From Auanema rhodensis (lineage: Eukaryota; Nematoda; Chromadorea; Rhabditida; Rhabditidae), in assembly GCA_964057225.1 (NCBI GenBank), contig OZ059899.1:11904001-11968000 (forward strand): a stretch of 64,000 bases of DNA. The letters are read 5' to 3'. The translations under genes and the position numbers were made by a program. The stretch's first letter is position 1; the number at the start of each line of letters is the position of its first letter. The notes under the pieces are model-generated. The model worked only from the letters and a program-made list of their open reading frames with translations, was not told where the DNA came from and did not search any database. Shown piece by piece: positions 12,467 to 25,932 of the stretch.

Positions 12467-13114
12467 TTATTCTTGCTCTAACTCCATAAGAACTCCACCG
12501 CAATCTTTAGGATGGAGGAACATTACCGGCTTTCCGTGGGCACCAATTTTTGGTTTTTCTCCTAAGGTTCTGATACCAAGAGATCTAACATGTTCGACGG
12601 CTTTATTGATATCATTGACTTCAATGCAAATATGATGCATACCTCCATCCTTGTTCTTGTTTAGAAAAGCCTTTAAGATTATTCTTATCAAGTTTCATGG
12701 AGCTTTCAAGAAAACCTGAATAGGAGACTTCTCTCCAAATGGGTGAAGAAGCTCAATTTTGGTGTTGGAAAGTTCAACAAAAACAGTATAAACCCCATGC
12801 TCAGGTTGTGGCTAAATACAATATAGTTTATCAGCCAATGTATAATATTACTAGCTCACCACAGCCTCACTGACAGTTGCCCCTAAGTTTCTATAAAAGT
12901 CAGAAGTTTTCTTGAGATCAGGAGTAGCGATGGCAACATGATTTAATCTTCCTAACATACCAACTAATGGATGAGAAGCCATATTCTTAAAAATAAACAA
13001 TATGTAATTTAATCAATATCACTGTACACAAGATTAGCGAATCTTCGAAAAAAAACTTACACGATGGGAAACAAATCTACCGAAGGAAGATCCAAAAAGT
13101 TTTAATACAGACAT
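12467..13114 (-). CDS. MCEE: Methylmalonyl-CoA epimerase, mitochondrial
   Basis: This enzyme interconverts the (R) and (S) forms of methylmalonyl-CoA on the propionyl-CoA to succinyl-CoA route. Exon 1 starts at 13114 and gives MSVLKLFGSSFGRFVSHR, a mitochondrial presequence. An intron of about 70 bases separates it from NMASHPLVGMLGRLNHVAIA, where the His is the first metal ligand. Then come YRNLGATVSEAVPQPEHGVY and KIELLHPFGEKSPIQ. The last exon reads KDGGMHHICIEVNDINKAV (second His ligand) and ends CGGVLMELEQE (Glu ligand), stop at 12469-12467. All three vicinal-oxygen-chelate ligands are present. Length is about 165 residues, usual for the family. It is divergent from NDUFB7. An internal ATG (12982) could give a shorter form without the presequence. 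Confidence 0.93.
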
Positions 13115-13457
13115 CTAAAAATAAACAAAATTAAATAAGCTCTTAAAGAATACTAATATAAAGATTCAATGAATATGATTTGATTAATTAAATGTTAAAA
13201 AACCATGTTTCAGCTAGTTATGCTCATTGAATTTCTGAGAATTTCATTTTATCACGGATTTATTTAAAACAACGACTTTTAAAATTACATGGTTTGCTGT
13301 TTACGCAATATTAGAGTGCATATGGATAAAAGAGACACAAAGAAATTAGTTTTCCTTGCAAACTGAAATATTTCTTATTATTTTGTTTTAAATTATTATA
13401 AATTAAGCTTTTATTTACTTTGTTATGTATTTTATATTCAAGTCATATTAATGTAGG
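13115..13457. promoter_or_regulatory. Bidirectional upstream region of MCEE (-) and NDUFB7 (+)
   Basis: This 343-base AT-rich gap lies between two divergent start codons that both encode mitochondrial proteins. I see no named motif. An upstream ATG-TAG lies directly before the NDUFB7 start (13451-13456), a minimal upstream ORF if included in the mRNA. Confidence 0.4.
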
Positions 13458-13974
13458 ATGGGTACAAAGCTGTCAGTTTCATTGGAAGGTGCACTTCAAC
13501 CTGAAGTTGCCCCCCGTGTTGATAGGCCACCTACTTTTGACCCTCAATATGGTTTTGAAAAGAACAGGAAAGTAAGTTCAATTTGTTTAACTTATGTTAC
13601 TTCAATTTATTTAAGGTAAGAGAAATGAAGGCCACTTGGGAAGAGATGGAGCAATATAAATTGAAACCAGGGCAGCGTGATTATTGTGCTCATTTGCTGA
13701 TTCCTCTTATGAAATGTCAAGTAATTTTGCTGCAAATTGAATTATTTTTATATTTGTATGATAATATAGGCTCAAAATGCTCCTTTCGCTGGTCATGCTT
13801 GTGATAGTGAACGTACAGCCTGGGATTTGTGCGAGTATGATGATTATATCATGCGTATAAAGGTAATTTTTCAAGTTTAATCGAGTTTGCCATATAAATA
13901 ATTGTTTCAAGGAATTCGAACGTGAGCGAAGACTCTTGCAAAGAATGGCAAGGAAAGAAGCTCAATCGCATTAA
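13458..13974 (+). CDS. NDUFB7: NADH dehydrogenase (ubiquinone) 1 beta subcomplex subunit 7
   Basis: This is an accessory subunit (B18) of respiratory complex I, located on the intermembrane-space side. The ATG at 13458 gives MGTKLSVSLEGALQPEV; Gly2 is the family's N-myristoylation site. FDPQYGFEKNRK matches the conserved PxYGF motif. Two CX9C motifs are visible: CAHLLIPLMKC and CDSERTAWDLC, the twin-Cys helix-hairpin fold oxidised by the MIA40 pathway. DDYIMRIKEFERERRLLQRM closely matches the family's DYVMRMKEFERERRLLQ. The stop is at 13972-13974. Length is about 126 residues over four exons (human 137). The following HEAT-like gene starts only 160 bases downstream on the same strand, so an operon is plausible. 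Confidence 0.95.
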
Positions 13975-14123
13975 GCTAGTTTAGTTGTTAGTATCGTGAC
14001 ATTGAAATTACAATTTTGTATAGATTTATGATTAAATTTCATTACTATATTATTCTGTTCATATTACTAGGTTTACATCCTATAATAACATTCTATAAAC
14101 CTTCTGAATATTATTGTTCAAAT

Positions 14124-14133
14124 GATTCTTTAG
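14124..14133 (+). promoter_or_regulatory. Candidate trans-splice acceptor before the HEAT-like gene
   Basis: The sequence gattctttag ends one base before the ATG at 14135 and about 150 bases after the NDUFB7 stop. This spacing is typical of a downstream gene in a nematode operon that receives a spliced leader. It is inferred from position and consensus only. Confidence 0.4.
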
Positions 14134-14134
14134 T

Positions 14135-16421
14135 ATGGACAAATTGTATGAGCAGAGTGGTTCATTAAAAGATGAAGAAAAGCAAGTTGAGGTATGAATG
14201 ATAATAAGAATGGAAAATCAAACATTTTCCAGCTTTTTGAAAAATGCTTATTGAATGTTGCTCCCGGTAAAAACGAAGATATTAGAAACTTGGGCTGGTT
14301 AACTTTGGAACGAATGGTTCGAAGGTATGCATACAGGTTATGATAGTCATAGCGAATTTCTATTCTAGATGTACAACTCAAACTTTGAGAAAAGTGCAGT
14401 CTAGGTTGGCAAAGAGACTGCCTGATATATCAGCTAACCCAAATATATATTCAGGCTTATTTGTTCGTCAACTTTTGATTAAAAATCCTCAGGTATAAAA
14501 ATATTTTAAAAAATTATGTTTATCATTTTTAACTTTTGTTGTTTAAGGTTGGAGATTTACAAACACATGTTATAGATAAAATAATTTTTGATCTTTTGGA
14601 TGCTGGAATTTTTGATGATGATGCTAACATTCGGTTTAAAATATATTTATTTAATACACTGAATTTCGTTTTTTAGTGATCTAGCCATTGATATTTTCGC
14701 TATTCGACATGGAAGTTCCCAATCTGATAGAATTGTTGCTACTATTGTAGGATCCTTGAAAAATGGTTTAATTACACCTGAAGAGAGAATAGGTTTGTGT
14801 TAATTTAAAAGATTAGTTAAAATTGAAATTATTTGTCTTAGGAATGCTACCTTTGGGAGCGGTAGGCTCGAAAAAGGTTAGAGAGCAGTTGATTTGTGCT
14901 GCTATTGATTTGTTCGCACATTCTCTTAAATATAATCGTCAAGGTATTTTATTGTTTGAAAATATGAGATTTAAAATCTGAATTTAGGTTCCACTCTCAA
15001 TCGCGATAATATTTTTAATATGTTTGAAAAAACATTATCTGAACCTTTCTGCTACTCTGCTACTCTTAATGCTATATCTGCTCTCTGCTCAATTAGTAAA
15101 AATTCAATCTTACCATTTGTAAGTTATAAAATTTAAAAAAAATTGTAAATGCTTTATTTAGATTCCCAGATTAGTGTCCATGTTGGTAGTTAATTTAACT
15201 TCCCCTTCCGTCCAGTTGTTTGATACGATGACTGTTATTTGCGAGTTGTATGGTGCTTCTTCTACATTTTATAAGCATTTCTTTGTTATTTTTTCTGCTC
15301 TCAAACGACCATTAGCCCTACAGGTATGAAATCATGAGTTATGGAAAGCGTATGGTTCTTTTAGAGCTATGGAGCAGCAGCTGCGAATCTATTAGGAACA
15401 ATTATTAGGACTTCTGCTCCTATTTTAAAAGCTGAAGTGCTCATTTCTGTTCAGCGTACTATTCTTGAAGAAGCTGTACGTTCTGAAAACTTTGATGTGT
15501 ACGAAAGCGTGTTGGAAGCTATGCTGTCTAACAGTCATGAAGCTGTTCCTGTGCCAGTTCATGTTAGTTGCTTTTTTGTTATTATCTTCATGAGCTGCTT
15601 TTAAGATTGTACGAAACATTATTAATAGACAAATGTCTTCTAATAAGTGCAGATATTTGATTGCTCTATGCGACACCGTTACTCGTCCTCGTTTACAAGT
15701 TAGATATACATTCTCCCATTTAATATTAGCTTTTTTCTTATCAGAATTTAGCAGATTCAGTTGTTAGAAACTTAGCAGCATCAGAAACATCGGCCAATCG
15801 ATTATCGAAAGAAGTAAGTGCTTTCACAAATTATTTTGATTATTGATATTTTCTATTACTCTGTAGGATTGCTTAGAGGAGGAGACATTCCACGAGAAAG
15901 TTCAAAATGTACTCAATGAAGTAAGAGCGTTACCTGTTGAACAGCCTACTGTTATGACAATTGAAGACGAAAAAACCGAAGATGTTGTTGAAGTAGATGT
16001 AAGTGCTTTTGTTTTCTAAAGTTACGCTTCTGCTTAGTTCATAGTGCAACCGAGTTCAGGTACATGCTCTTTTGAAATTAAAGTTCCACGTGTCAGCAAG
16101 TTCACGTCACATTTATTCATTATTTTATATTTTTTTTAATTCTGAATAATCAATTTTATGCATTTTGAAGGTTATTAATGCTCCTGCCCCCGAGCCTGAA
16201 AAAAAGAACGCTACACCATGCCTGGTGCCTCAACAACCCAAACGTTCTGGAAGTGATAGTAATCAAGTTCCCTCTAAAAAGTTGAAGAAAAAGAAGAATG
16301 ACGCAGTTAAGGTAATTTTAACCAATTGAGTCTAAAATTGATTAAATTATTCCAGAGTACTGTTCTAAAAGCGGGTGAAGCATCTGTTGAGGACATTCTA
16401 AGTACTTTCTGTCCTTCATAG
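14135..16421 (+). CDS. Unrecognised HEAT-like helical protein with basic C-terminus
   Basis: About 550-570 residues over about 14 short-intron exons. The N-terminus is MDKLYEQSGSLKDEEKQVEL. The body is a string of amphipathic helices with no membrane segment: LGWLTLERMVRRCTTQTLRK, YSGLFVRQLLIKNP, RDLAIDIFAIRHGSSQSDRI, LICAAIDLFAHSLKYN, ATLNAISALCSISKNSILPF and SYGAAAANLLGTIIRTSAP. This is consistent with an alpha-solenoid of HEAT/ARM type. The tail is polar, with a likely nuclear signal PSKKLKKKKND, and ends DILSTFCPS, stop at 16419-16421. The layout recalls RIX1/PELP1-type ribosome-biogenesis proteins, but I see no diagnostic motif, so that is a guess. An alternative 22-base exon near 16040 would break frame and was left out; the intron there is about 170 bases. 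Probably cotranscribed with NDUFB7. Confidence 0.7.
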
Positions 16422-16709
16422 ATTTGTTTTATTTTTTTTTGATTTTGTTGTTGGTTCCTTTGTTGTTATCATTTGTTATTAATCACGAAAATGAAAGATT
16501 TTTCAAGGCAAGTTTATTCTACATCAGTCTATAAAAATAATTGTAATAATTCACATTCAGAACATATGTACAGTTGTTACACAACCACTATTGTAGTTAT
16601 AAAAAAAAAGATTGTGAGAAAAAAGTGGATACATGCAAATTAGATTCAAAAAAAAGAATTATTCTTCAAATAAATTATAAAGATCTTGGTGGTGATATAC
16701 CTGCTTTAT

Positions 16710-18939
16710 CTACATGGCAGCAGCTGCAGCTGTAGCCTGGTTGACTTGTCTTTTCGCATACTCTACGGACCCGCCGAGAACAGCATCTCTGATAAATCAA
16801 AACCTTTCTTTCAGATAAATTTTAATTCTCACCTAGTGACATGGATTCCTTCAATATCACTTCCTGGGACAGTGAACTTAGCATCGAGAAGCACAGCTTC
16901 TAAAATCGAACGCAGAGCACGAGCACCTAATTATAATTGGTAAGAGTGTAAATTACAAAACAAAACTACCTGTCTTTCTTTCTAAAGCTAACTTAGCAAC
17001 CTCCTCTAAAGCATCAGCAGAGAATGATAGGTCAACCTAAAGAAAATCTTCGTTAAAATAGAAAAACAAACAAACAAACATTATCAATAGCAAATTGAAG
17101 CTTTAACTGAGCTAAAAGAGAATTCTGAGGTTCAGTCAATACACGTACAAGCATCTGAATGAAGATTTAATTAACTGTTAAAATTTTAAATACTAACCTC
17201 TGTGTCGAAAGAATGGAAAGGTACAAGAACAGGGAATCTGCCCACTAATTCTGGTACAATTCCAAAATTAATGAGATCGCCTTGATCAGCTCTTAAAAAA
17301 TATTACTTAGAATATTGAAATAAGAGATAACATACTGAGCTAACAGGGAGTCTCGTTTTCTTGCAGCTTCAGAATTGCTGTCATCAGTGGATACCCTTAT
17401 TTCACCAGAAGAAGACCCAAAACCTAAAGATTTCTTATCAAGACGTCTTCCAACAATTTTATCTAGTGTAGTGAAGGCTCCGGATGCAACGAACAGAATA
17501 TCAGAAGTATCAATCTGAACAAATAACATAAAAATATTTTTTTACAATCATTTACACCTGTACTGTATCTTGTTGAGCACCAACACCCTTACGACCACTT
17601 TTAACATTGACAACAGTTCCTTCGACTAACTTCAACAACGCATGCTGTACACCTTCTCCAGAAACATCACGATAAGCAGGAGAATGTCCCTCATGAGCAG
17701 CAGCGATCTATACAACAGTACAATAGAAAAAACTAACAGAAATGTAAGGAACCTTGTCAACTTCATCCAAAAATACTATTCCCTGTTGAGCTCTTTCAGC
17801 ATTTCCTCCTGCAGCTTGAACTAACTTCTGGATTACGCTTTCAACATCTTCACCAACATAACCAGCTTGGGTTAAGGATGTACAATCACACATGGCGATT
17901 GGAACATCGAGAACGCTTGAATTTAGAAAAACAGATTACTAAGAACATAGTATAGGATTACCGGGCCAAAGTCTGAGTGAGATATGTTTTACCCACACCG
18001 GATGGTCCAATAAGCAGAATATTGGATTTCTCAAGTCGAACAGCAGCTTCCTTCTCAGGAATAGAACGAAAAACTGGGGGAGCACGACGAGCAATAGATT
18101 GAGTTGATATGTTAGATATCTGTTGTGACTGAACAAGAAAGCATAATATATTAAAACTGGTTTCACGGTTGTACCTGTAAGTATGGGCTAGGAGAAGAAC
18201 GTAAGTCTGTGGGCGCCATATGGCCTAATCTAACTTCGTCCTTCAAATAGAACAGATGATTAATGAAGACGAAAAATAATTAATCTTACTTGGAACATGA
18301 CCCCACGCGGGAGCTTGGATTCTTCTTTTGGTAAAGGTACAGTGGTTGCTCCAGTTTCAATATTATGCTCTAGTCTCCTATATTAGCATACATTACGTGA
18401 TGTAGAATGATAATTTGTACCGATAATGCTGATAAACACCGACAGCTAATGTTTTCTTGGCTTGCTTTTGTCCAACAACAAATCGATCCAAATAATCAGA
18501 AATCTTTAAAAGATCGGTTAAAATTAGAACAAAAAGATTTTTAAACCTGAGTAGGATAAGGTGGTGAACGTCTTTGTTCCGTTTTTAAATTCCATTGCTT
18601 TGTATTCTCCTCAATGAAATTGCTTATGTACAAATTGTTACAGCTATTGCAGTAAATATAACGGTTAGTTGCTAAAATCATTGGCATAAAACAAATATCC
18701 TTTTTCACAAACTTACGTGTAAATGTGGGGGCAGGTTTCAATGGTTTTTCACAGTACTTACAATTGCCGAAAGAACGAGTTGGCACCTTTGAAGAGCTTG
18801 TAGTTAAATCTCCCCCATTATTGTCTTTATTATTTCCGTTATCCCCGGAATCTGAACAATAGTTTACGGCAAACGGCCGCAACTTTCGGGGAACACTGCA
18901 TCTGCGAGCCAAAAGAAAACAACGCGTTGAACGATGCAT
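16710..18939 (-). CDS. CLPX: Mitochondrial ATP-dependent Clp protease ATP-binding subunit ClpX
   Basis: ClpX is an AAA+ unfoldase of the mitochondrial matrix that feeds ClpP. The start at 18939 gives [20 protein letters not shown], an Arg-rich presequence. A C4 zinc-binding domain follows: FGNCKYC ... [10 protein letters not shown] 45-base stretch at about 18673-18717 has GTAAG...TTTTAG borders, and its removal restores family spacing. Then come [20 protein letters not shown], Walker [28 protein letters not shown] and Walker [14 protein letters not shown]. Next are the ClpP-binding loop LGFGSSSG, the sensor region [38 protein letters not shown] with the Arg finger, and [15 protein letters not shown] (sensor 2). 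The C-terminus is short and Ala-rich, stop at 16712-16710. Length is about 580-600 residues over about 12 exons. All functional motifs are intact. Confidence 0.95.
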
Positions 18940-20175
18940 ATGTATATTGGGTCTAAACTAATAGAAGAATTTTTAAAGAACATTTCAATCGATTAATTTA
19001 AAGATGAAGTTCAAGACAAAATCGGAGGTTTGTACCATGGCATTGACAATGAGTGTAATGATAGATATAATGGTTAAAGGTGCTCAAACAACAAAACAAA
19101 GTACGCCAGTAATTCTTGAAGTGTATTAACATCATGTGATATGCATCAATATATACATAGCACCTGTTCAAATTGGCATGAACCATTTCTTTAGCTGATC
19201 CTGTCTTAGATCACTACTTACAGTTATATGACATCTTGGCTGTGAAACTAGTAACAGATGTTTGTTTATATAATTGCACTTCTATTAATTACGCAAAAAA
19301 ATGAAAAAACTTGAAAAGGAATGACAACAAGGTACTTCAGGGTAGTAGTACCTAACCTAGCGTCAGCAATGGTGACAGCTAATAAATATGATTTCGCATG
19401 AAAGGCTCTTTTACCATACAAAAGTCGAACCGACATGTTCGTCGAATCAAAAAGAGCATGTGTACTGTACGCAATAAATATAATTTAAAAATAATATTTG
19501 AAATAATGCCAACGATGTCCTGAAATTAATCGTGTGTATATACTATACATATTAGTAATCATAAACTCAAACAATTAAATCTTATTATAATAGTTTTTTG
19601 TTCAAGTATGAATTAATTAAATTTGTACTCATTTTGAGTTGATTAAATTTTCATTTTTTAAAAATTGTGTTTCTTATTTAAACTAAAATATATCTTTCTC
19701 TTTGTTTTCCAACTTTCCTCGAATAATATTCGAAAAAATAGAAATATTCAAACAATTATTTTAATCATCCCACGTATTTTGCGTACAGAGTGATTATAGC
19801 GATCATGAAACATTGATTAGTACATAGCCTAACTTCAAAATTTCATTAAATGTTTTGCGAAATGATTGGCTGCTTGCGCTCTATGCTCCATGTCATGCTT
19901 GTGATCGGTCTATATAGCCTATTCCAATAAATCTTTTATTCCCCGGGGGAAGCTATAGGAGGAAACACTATTGACATCCGTTAGCCTTCTTGCTCCATTT
20001 CAATTTCTTCAGTATAAATTGTATGATGAAGAAGTTATCGATACCGAGTGGCTAGATGCTATTTTTTTGTATTTCTTGCTCAATAATTCTATTTTCATCG
20101 CGTTCTCGTCAATCTTTGTAATATTTTTTTATAATTAGATATTCTAGAACCTTTGGTTCTGTCTGGTGATGGGTC
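18940..20175. promoter_or_regulatory. 1.2-kb divergent upstream region of CLPX (-) and alpha-mannosidase (+)
   Basis: AT-rich stretch between two divergent start codons with no credible ORF. A GC-richer segment near 19860-20000 (tggctgcttgcgctctatg, ccccggggga) is the likeliest promoter part. A pyrimidine-rich stretch precedes the mannosidase ATG. Confidence 0.4.
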
Positions 20176-22424
<2,249 letters not shown>

Positions 22425-22710
22425 TCTCACTTACCAATTTTGCAGCATTTTTTAACAACTTATCCAAGCTTATAATCTTTTCTACCTTTCTATCATTTAA
22501 TTATTTCGGATGTTTTAGTATTTATTTTTGCTACGGCTAGTCGTTTATCTCTGATGGTTCCTCACATTTGGGTTAATAAACATTTCGGCACTAAAGATTT
22601 ATTTCGTATGAAAAATAATGTACAAAGTTGAGATTAAAGTCTTTCATGCGTAGAAAATTGTATAAAATATATAAAAAAGTTATAATTGTAGAGATAGAAG
22701 TATTCCTGAA
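22425..22710. other. Spacer between convergent mannosidase and DEP-domain genes
   Basis: This 286-base AT-rich stretch holds the two 3' ends. 'aataaac' at about 22574 is a possible plus-strand poly(A) signal variant. No ORF is supported. Confidence 0.4.
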
Positions 22711-24997
22711 TTAACGTATATCAACAGACTCCCCATACATTTCCTTCAATTGATTAATCTTATCTTCTTTTTCAGATGCAGAGAATTTTACAGACTTTAA
22801 ATAGATTTTATTATGAATATTCTAACAACTCAATGTTCTACCTCTATTATTCCTTTAACAAGCTCGCGCATATGTTTTATCATTTCATCTGGCGATTCTG
22901 TAGTTGTTCTTTGACAGAAACTTACAGGAGCCCGAAGAATGCCCCTTTGCCTTTCCAAAACTTCTTCCCTAACTTCTGGAGGAATTACATCTAAGTTGTG
23001 TTTTTCCCTCAAATGAAGGAATATCTAGAATAAGTTGTCAATAATGTCAACAAAGAATAGGTTAAACCTCAATAACCGAATTCTGTTGAAAAACTGAAAA
23101 ACCGGGGGGAATTATAAACCTACGAAGCTCCGTTAAACAAAGAAAATAATTGTCATTATTAGTACCATACTGAAATAATTTTTTAGTTTTCAATAATGTA
23201 AGACCTAAATTACCTTTTTCCCAAAAAAGTATGGATCTTTTATTGAGAAGAACTCATCAGTTCCATTACAACATGCTAAGAAACGGAAAACTAGGTTCAA
23301 GTGATCTCTCATCTTCGATGGTATTATAAGCCAAAGAAGCCAAAAAGCTACATCGCGTTTCTTCTTTGTTCTTTGATTATCGCATAATTGCTCAACTATA
23401 GCCAAAAGAAGAGTTTTAAATTCAACAGGAATGAGAGTAGATTGCCCATTTCTGGTCCATGCAGAGCATTGGTCAACTACCTACAACATGAAAAACATTA
23501 ACAAGCAAGATAACACTATCTCATACAGCTTTCAAAGTTTGCTTGGCCCATTCGTACGTTTGCATTCCTTCAGTAATACCTTCCCTTCTATGGAAAGTTA
23601 ACGACGGAGCAACACATACTCCTGCCCGGAACCAGTCAACAACAACAGTTTTACCGCTGAACACGAGTGTAATTAGAGTAAATCAACAGTCTAGCTTTAC
23701 CTTAAATATAGATTATCTTGTAAAAGTGTATGAACAGCAATGTCTTTTGGACGATTTTCTGATCCAAAACCCATTTTCTTCATTAAATTAGAGAGCAGAT
23801 TTCCCTTAAAATTAATGATGTTATAATAACTGATATCATTAAACAAAACTTACATAATTACCAGATTCATATTTAGTTGCAAGAATGTCATCAACAAATT
23901 CACATTCTATCTCACATAATAATCTAGCTAAAGCCACTTCAAATAATGCACCGTCATCTACATCTAGAACAGTACACGGTTTACCGAATAAAACAAAAAA
24001 TAATATACCATTGATATCATTTCTTGATTGGCTTTTCGAAAACAACGATTTTCTGGGAATCTCTAACTCATCATCTTCAAAGTCTAATGTGACCGCTGCT
24101 TCTAAACATGGTACATTTAACACTAAAGTATAACAGCTCAACTGTTACCTCTTTTCTCAACAGGCTCTCTCTGATTAAAACCAAACAGACGTTTGAAAGA
24201 ACCTTTACGCATAGGTTTTCTTTCACGACTACCCGATGATGAACGATGAACACTAGAAGTGCCAGGTGTCATGGGTACCACTCTGAACGAACAAAGACAT
24301 AGAAATAATGAAAGAATTGTTCACATACACATGCATATCAAATGGATTAACCAGATAAAAAACTTTTTTGTTTGGAACATAAGGGGGTGGCGAATCATCT
24401 TTTCGCAAATCAACTTGACGTATAACATTTTCTATTAGCCAATGATCAAGGCACTGAAAAAACTATGAAAATAAGGAAATTGAGCAAAGCAACTAACTCT
24501 AATAGCTTTGTCTTCTGCATCTTCCTTAGTTAAACTAAAGTTATTATTCTGCTGAATTAAAATTACTAAAGCTTCAAGACCAGTTAAGCCACAAAATGCA
24601 GAATTTTCACTAAATTGCTGCGTTAATGATAGGAAAAACTTAAGAACTATTACTCAGCTCCTTCAACACGCTCTTTGAACTCTGATATTAATCTTGTACG
24701 AGATCCAAAAGCAGTTAGTTTAGTACATTTAGTATACGTGTTAGTAGGAGTTTTATCAATGTTTTCTGAAGAAAAAAAAAGGTTTAAAAAAACAATTAAG
24801 CAACAACATACCTATATTTGAAACATCTGCCATTGGTGTTACCTTGAGAGCTTCGCGTGTTTTGCCTCTTGGAGGTTTAGGAGGAGGATTTCCTAGAAGA
24901 AAACTAATGTTGAAGTACATCAAGGTACAAAATAAATACTTTTCTTATTTTGTTCCTCTAGGTTCATAGGCGACCATAACGAATAACTAGCCTTCAT
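22711..24997 (-). CDS. DEP-domain protein of the DEPDC1/DEPDC7 (LET-99-like) type
   Basis: Family members carry an N-terminal DEP domain and a divergent RhoGAP-like C-terminal half. Worm LET-99 acts in mitotic spindle positioning. The start at 24997 gives MKASYSLWSPMNLEEQNKK. A GT...AG intron joins it in frame to RNPPPKPPRGKTREALKVTP. The DEP-like region runs from KCTKLTAFGSRTRLISEFKE through GLEALVILIQQNNNFSLTKE to KAIRCLDHWLIENVIRQVD. A basic Ser-rich linker (RSSSGSRERKPMRKGSFKRL) follows. The C-terminal domain includes TVVVDWFRAGVCVAPSLTFH, IPVEFKTLLLAIVEQLCDNQ and VAFWLLWLIIPSKMRDHLNL. The end, EKEDKINQLKEMYGESVD then IR, recalls the DEPDC1 tail; stop at 22713-22711. Length is about 620-640 residues over about 14 exons. 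Family assignment is fair; orthology to LET-99 or TOE-2 is undecided. Confidence 0.75.
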
Positions 24998-25390
24998 ATA
25001 ATCTGAACAATAAGATCAACCTGATTAGATAAAGAAAATGTTTCTGAATAACTAGTACTAAACGCCTGTTATAGCTACCGTGTTTATCTAATGAGGCGTG
25101 CAAGATAAGCTGCTAATTTGAATTTTGGATGTTCCCGCCAGGATAATCCACGCCCATTTGCGTACAAAAATTATATCCCTAGATGACATTGACAGTTCTA
25201 GGTCTATGTTTACCAGATGATTGTTTCGCAATAGTCTCCACCCATTTAACATTTACAATTTATTTTTTTGTGTAGTTGTCACGAGTACTTCTCAAGTTTA
25301 TAATTAATTTTTTCATTTTGCCAAAAAATCGTTTAAGTCAGTTTGATCTGCTTGTTTTCCTCAAATTAATATACATATTCCTGTTTTAGG
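24998..25390. promoter_or_regulatory. Divergent upstream region of DEP-domain gene (-) and TBCA (+)
   Basis: This 393-base gap lies between two divergent start codons. It contains a GC-richer segment at 25125-25160 ('gttcccgccaggataatcca', 'cgcccatttgcg'). 'ttcccgcca' resembles an E2F-type site. Just before the TBCA ATG, cctgttttag could be a trans-splice acceptor. Confidence 0.45.
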
Positions 25391-25818
25391 ATGGTTGATG
25401 CTGCTGTTCTTAAAAAAATAAAAATCAATACTGGTGTATTGAAAAGAATGGTGAAGGTTTGACTATATATTTGAACTGTATACAATGAATGTTTAAACAG
25501 GAACATGCCTCCTATGTTAAGGAAGTAGAAAACCTCAAAGTAAAGATTGAGAAGATGAAGAGTGAATCCAAAAATGAGGATGATGAGTACGCCATCAAAA
25601 AGACTGGAGAAGTCCTTGTTGTAAGGAATGTGAAACTGTTTCTGTTTAATTATTTTTGGTAGGAGACAAACGGTATGATTGGTGATGCTGCTCGTCGTTG
25701 TGGTTCATATTTGGATGAACTGAAGAGGTTGGTAAGCGAACATGAGTCAGAAGATCTCCAAGAAATTGCTGATGCTAAAGAGCAAATTCTGGCTGCTGAA
25801 GCTCTTTCAGCTGCTTAA
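25391..25818 (+). CDS. TBCA: Tubulin-specific chaperone A
   Basis: TBCA is a small three-helix-bundle cytosolic chaperone that holds beta-tubulin in the tubulin folding pathway. The ATG at 25391 directly follows a ttttagg acceptor-like site. Exon 1 reads MVDAAVLKKIKINTGVLKRM, matching the family's start (RQIKIKTGVVKRLVKE). Exon 2 reads EHASYVKEVENLKVKIEKMK followed by AIKKTGEVLV, equivalent to YDIKKQAEIL. Exon 3 reads GMIGDAARRCGSYLDELKRL and ends AAEALSAA, stop at 25816-25818. It is about 110 residues with two short introns, the usual length. It shares its upstream region with a DEP protein that may also work on microtubules (LET-99 type), a suggestive but untested pairing. Confidence 0.93.
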
Positions 25819-25904
25819 ATGTTCATAATTTTTCTACTTTTTGCTGGTTTTATGCTTTGCTATGTCTCATAATCGGTGATGTCTTTAAAATGCCTTCATG
25901 TTTT

Positions 25905-25932
25905 AATAAATATGCGATTTTAATTTTTTATT
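25905..25932. terminator. Closely spaced opposite poly(A) signals of TBCA and the FKBP15-like gene
   Basis: AATAAA on the plus strand lies at 25905-25910 (TBCA). On the minus strand AATAAA reads from 25932 to 25927 and overlaps the stop codon of the FKBP15-like gene (25930-25928). The two hexamers point toward each other with only 16 bases between, so the 3' untranslated regions must overlap or be almost absent. Confidence 0.55.

Noticed and set aside
14765..14775. GGTTTAATTAC, the start of the nematode SL1 leader
   Set aside because: It lies in a coding exon of the HEAT-like gene, and the following bases do not continue the leader; chance match.
23543..24133. Plus-strand ORFs inside the DEP-domain gene
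   Set aside because: They are antisense to well-supported exons of the minus-strand gene.
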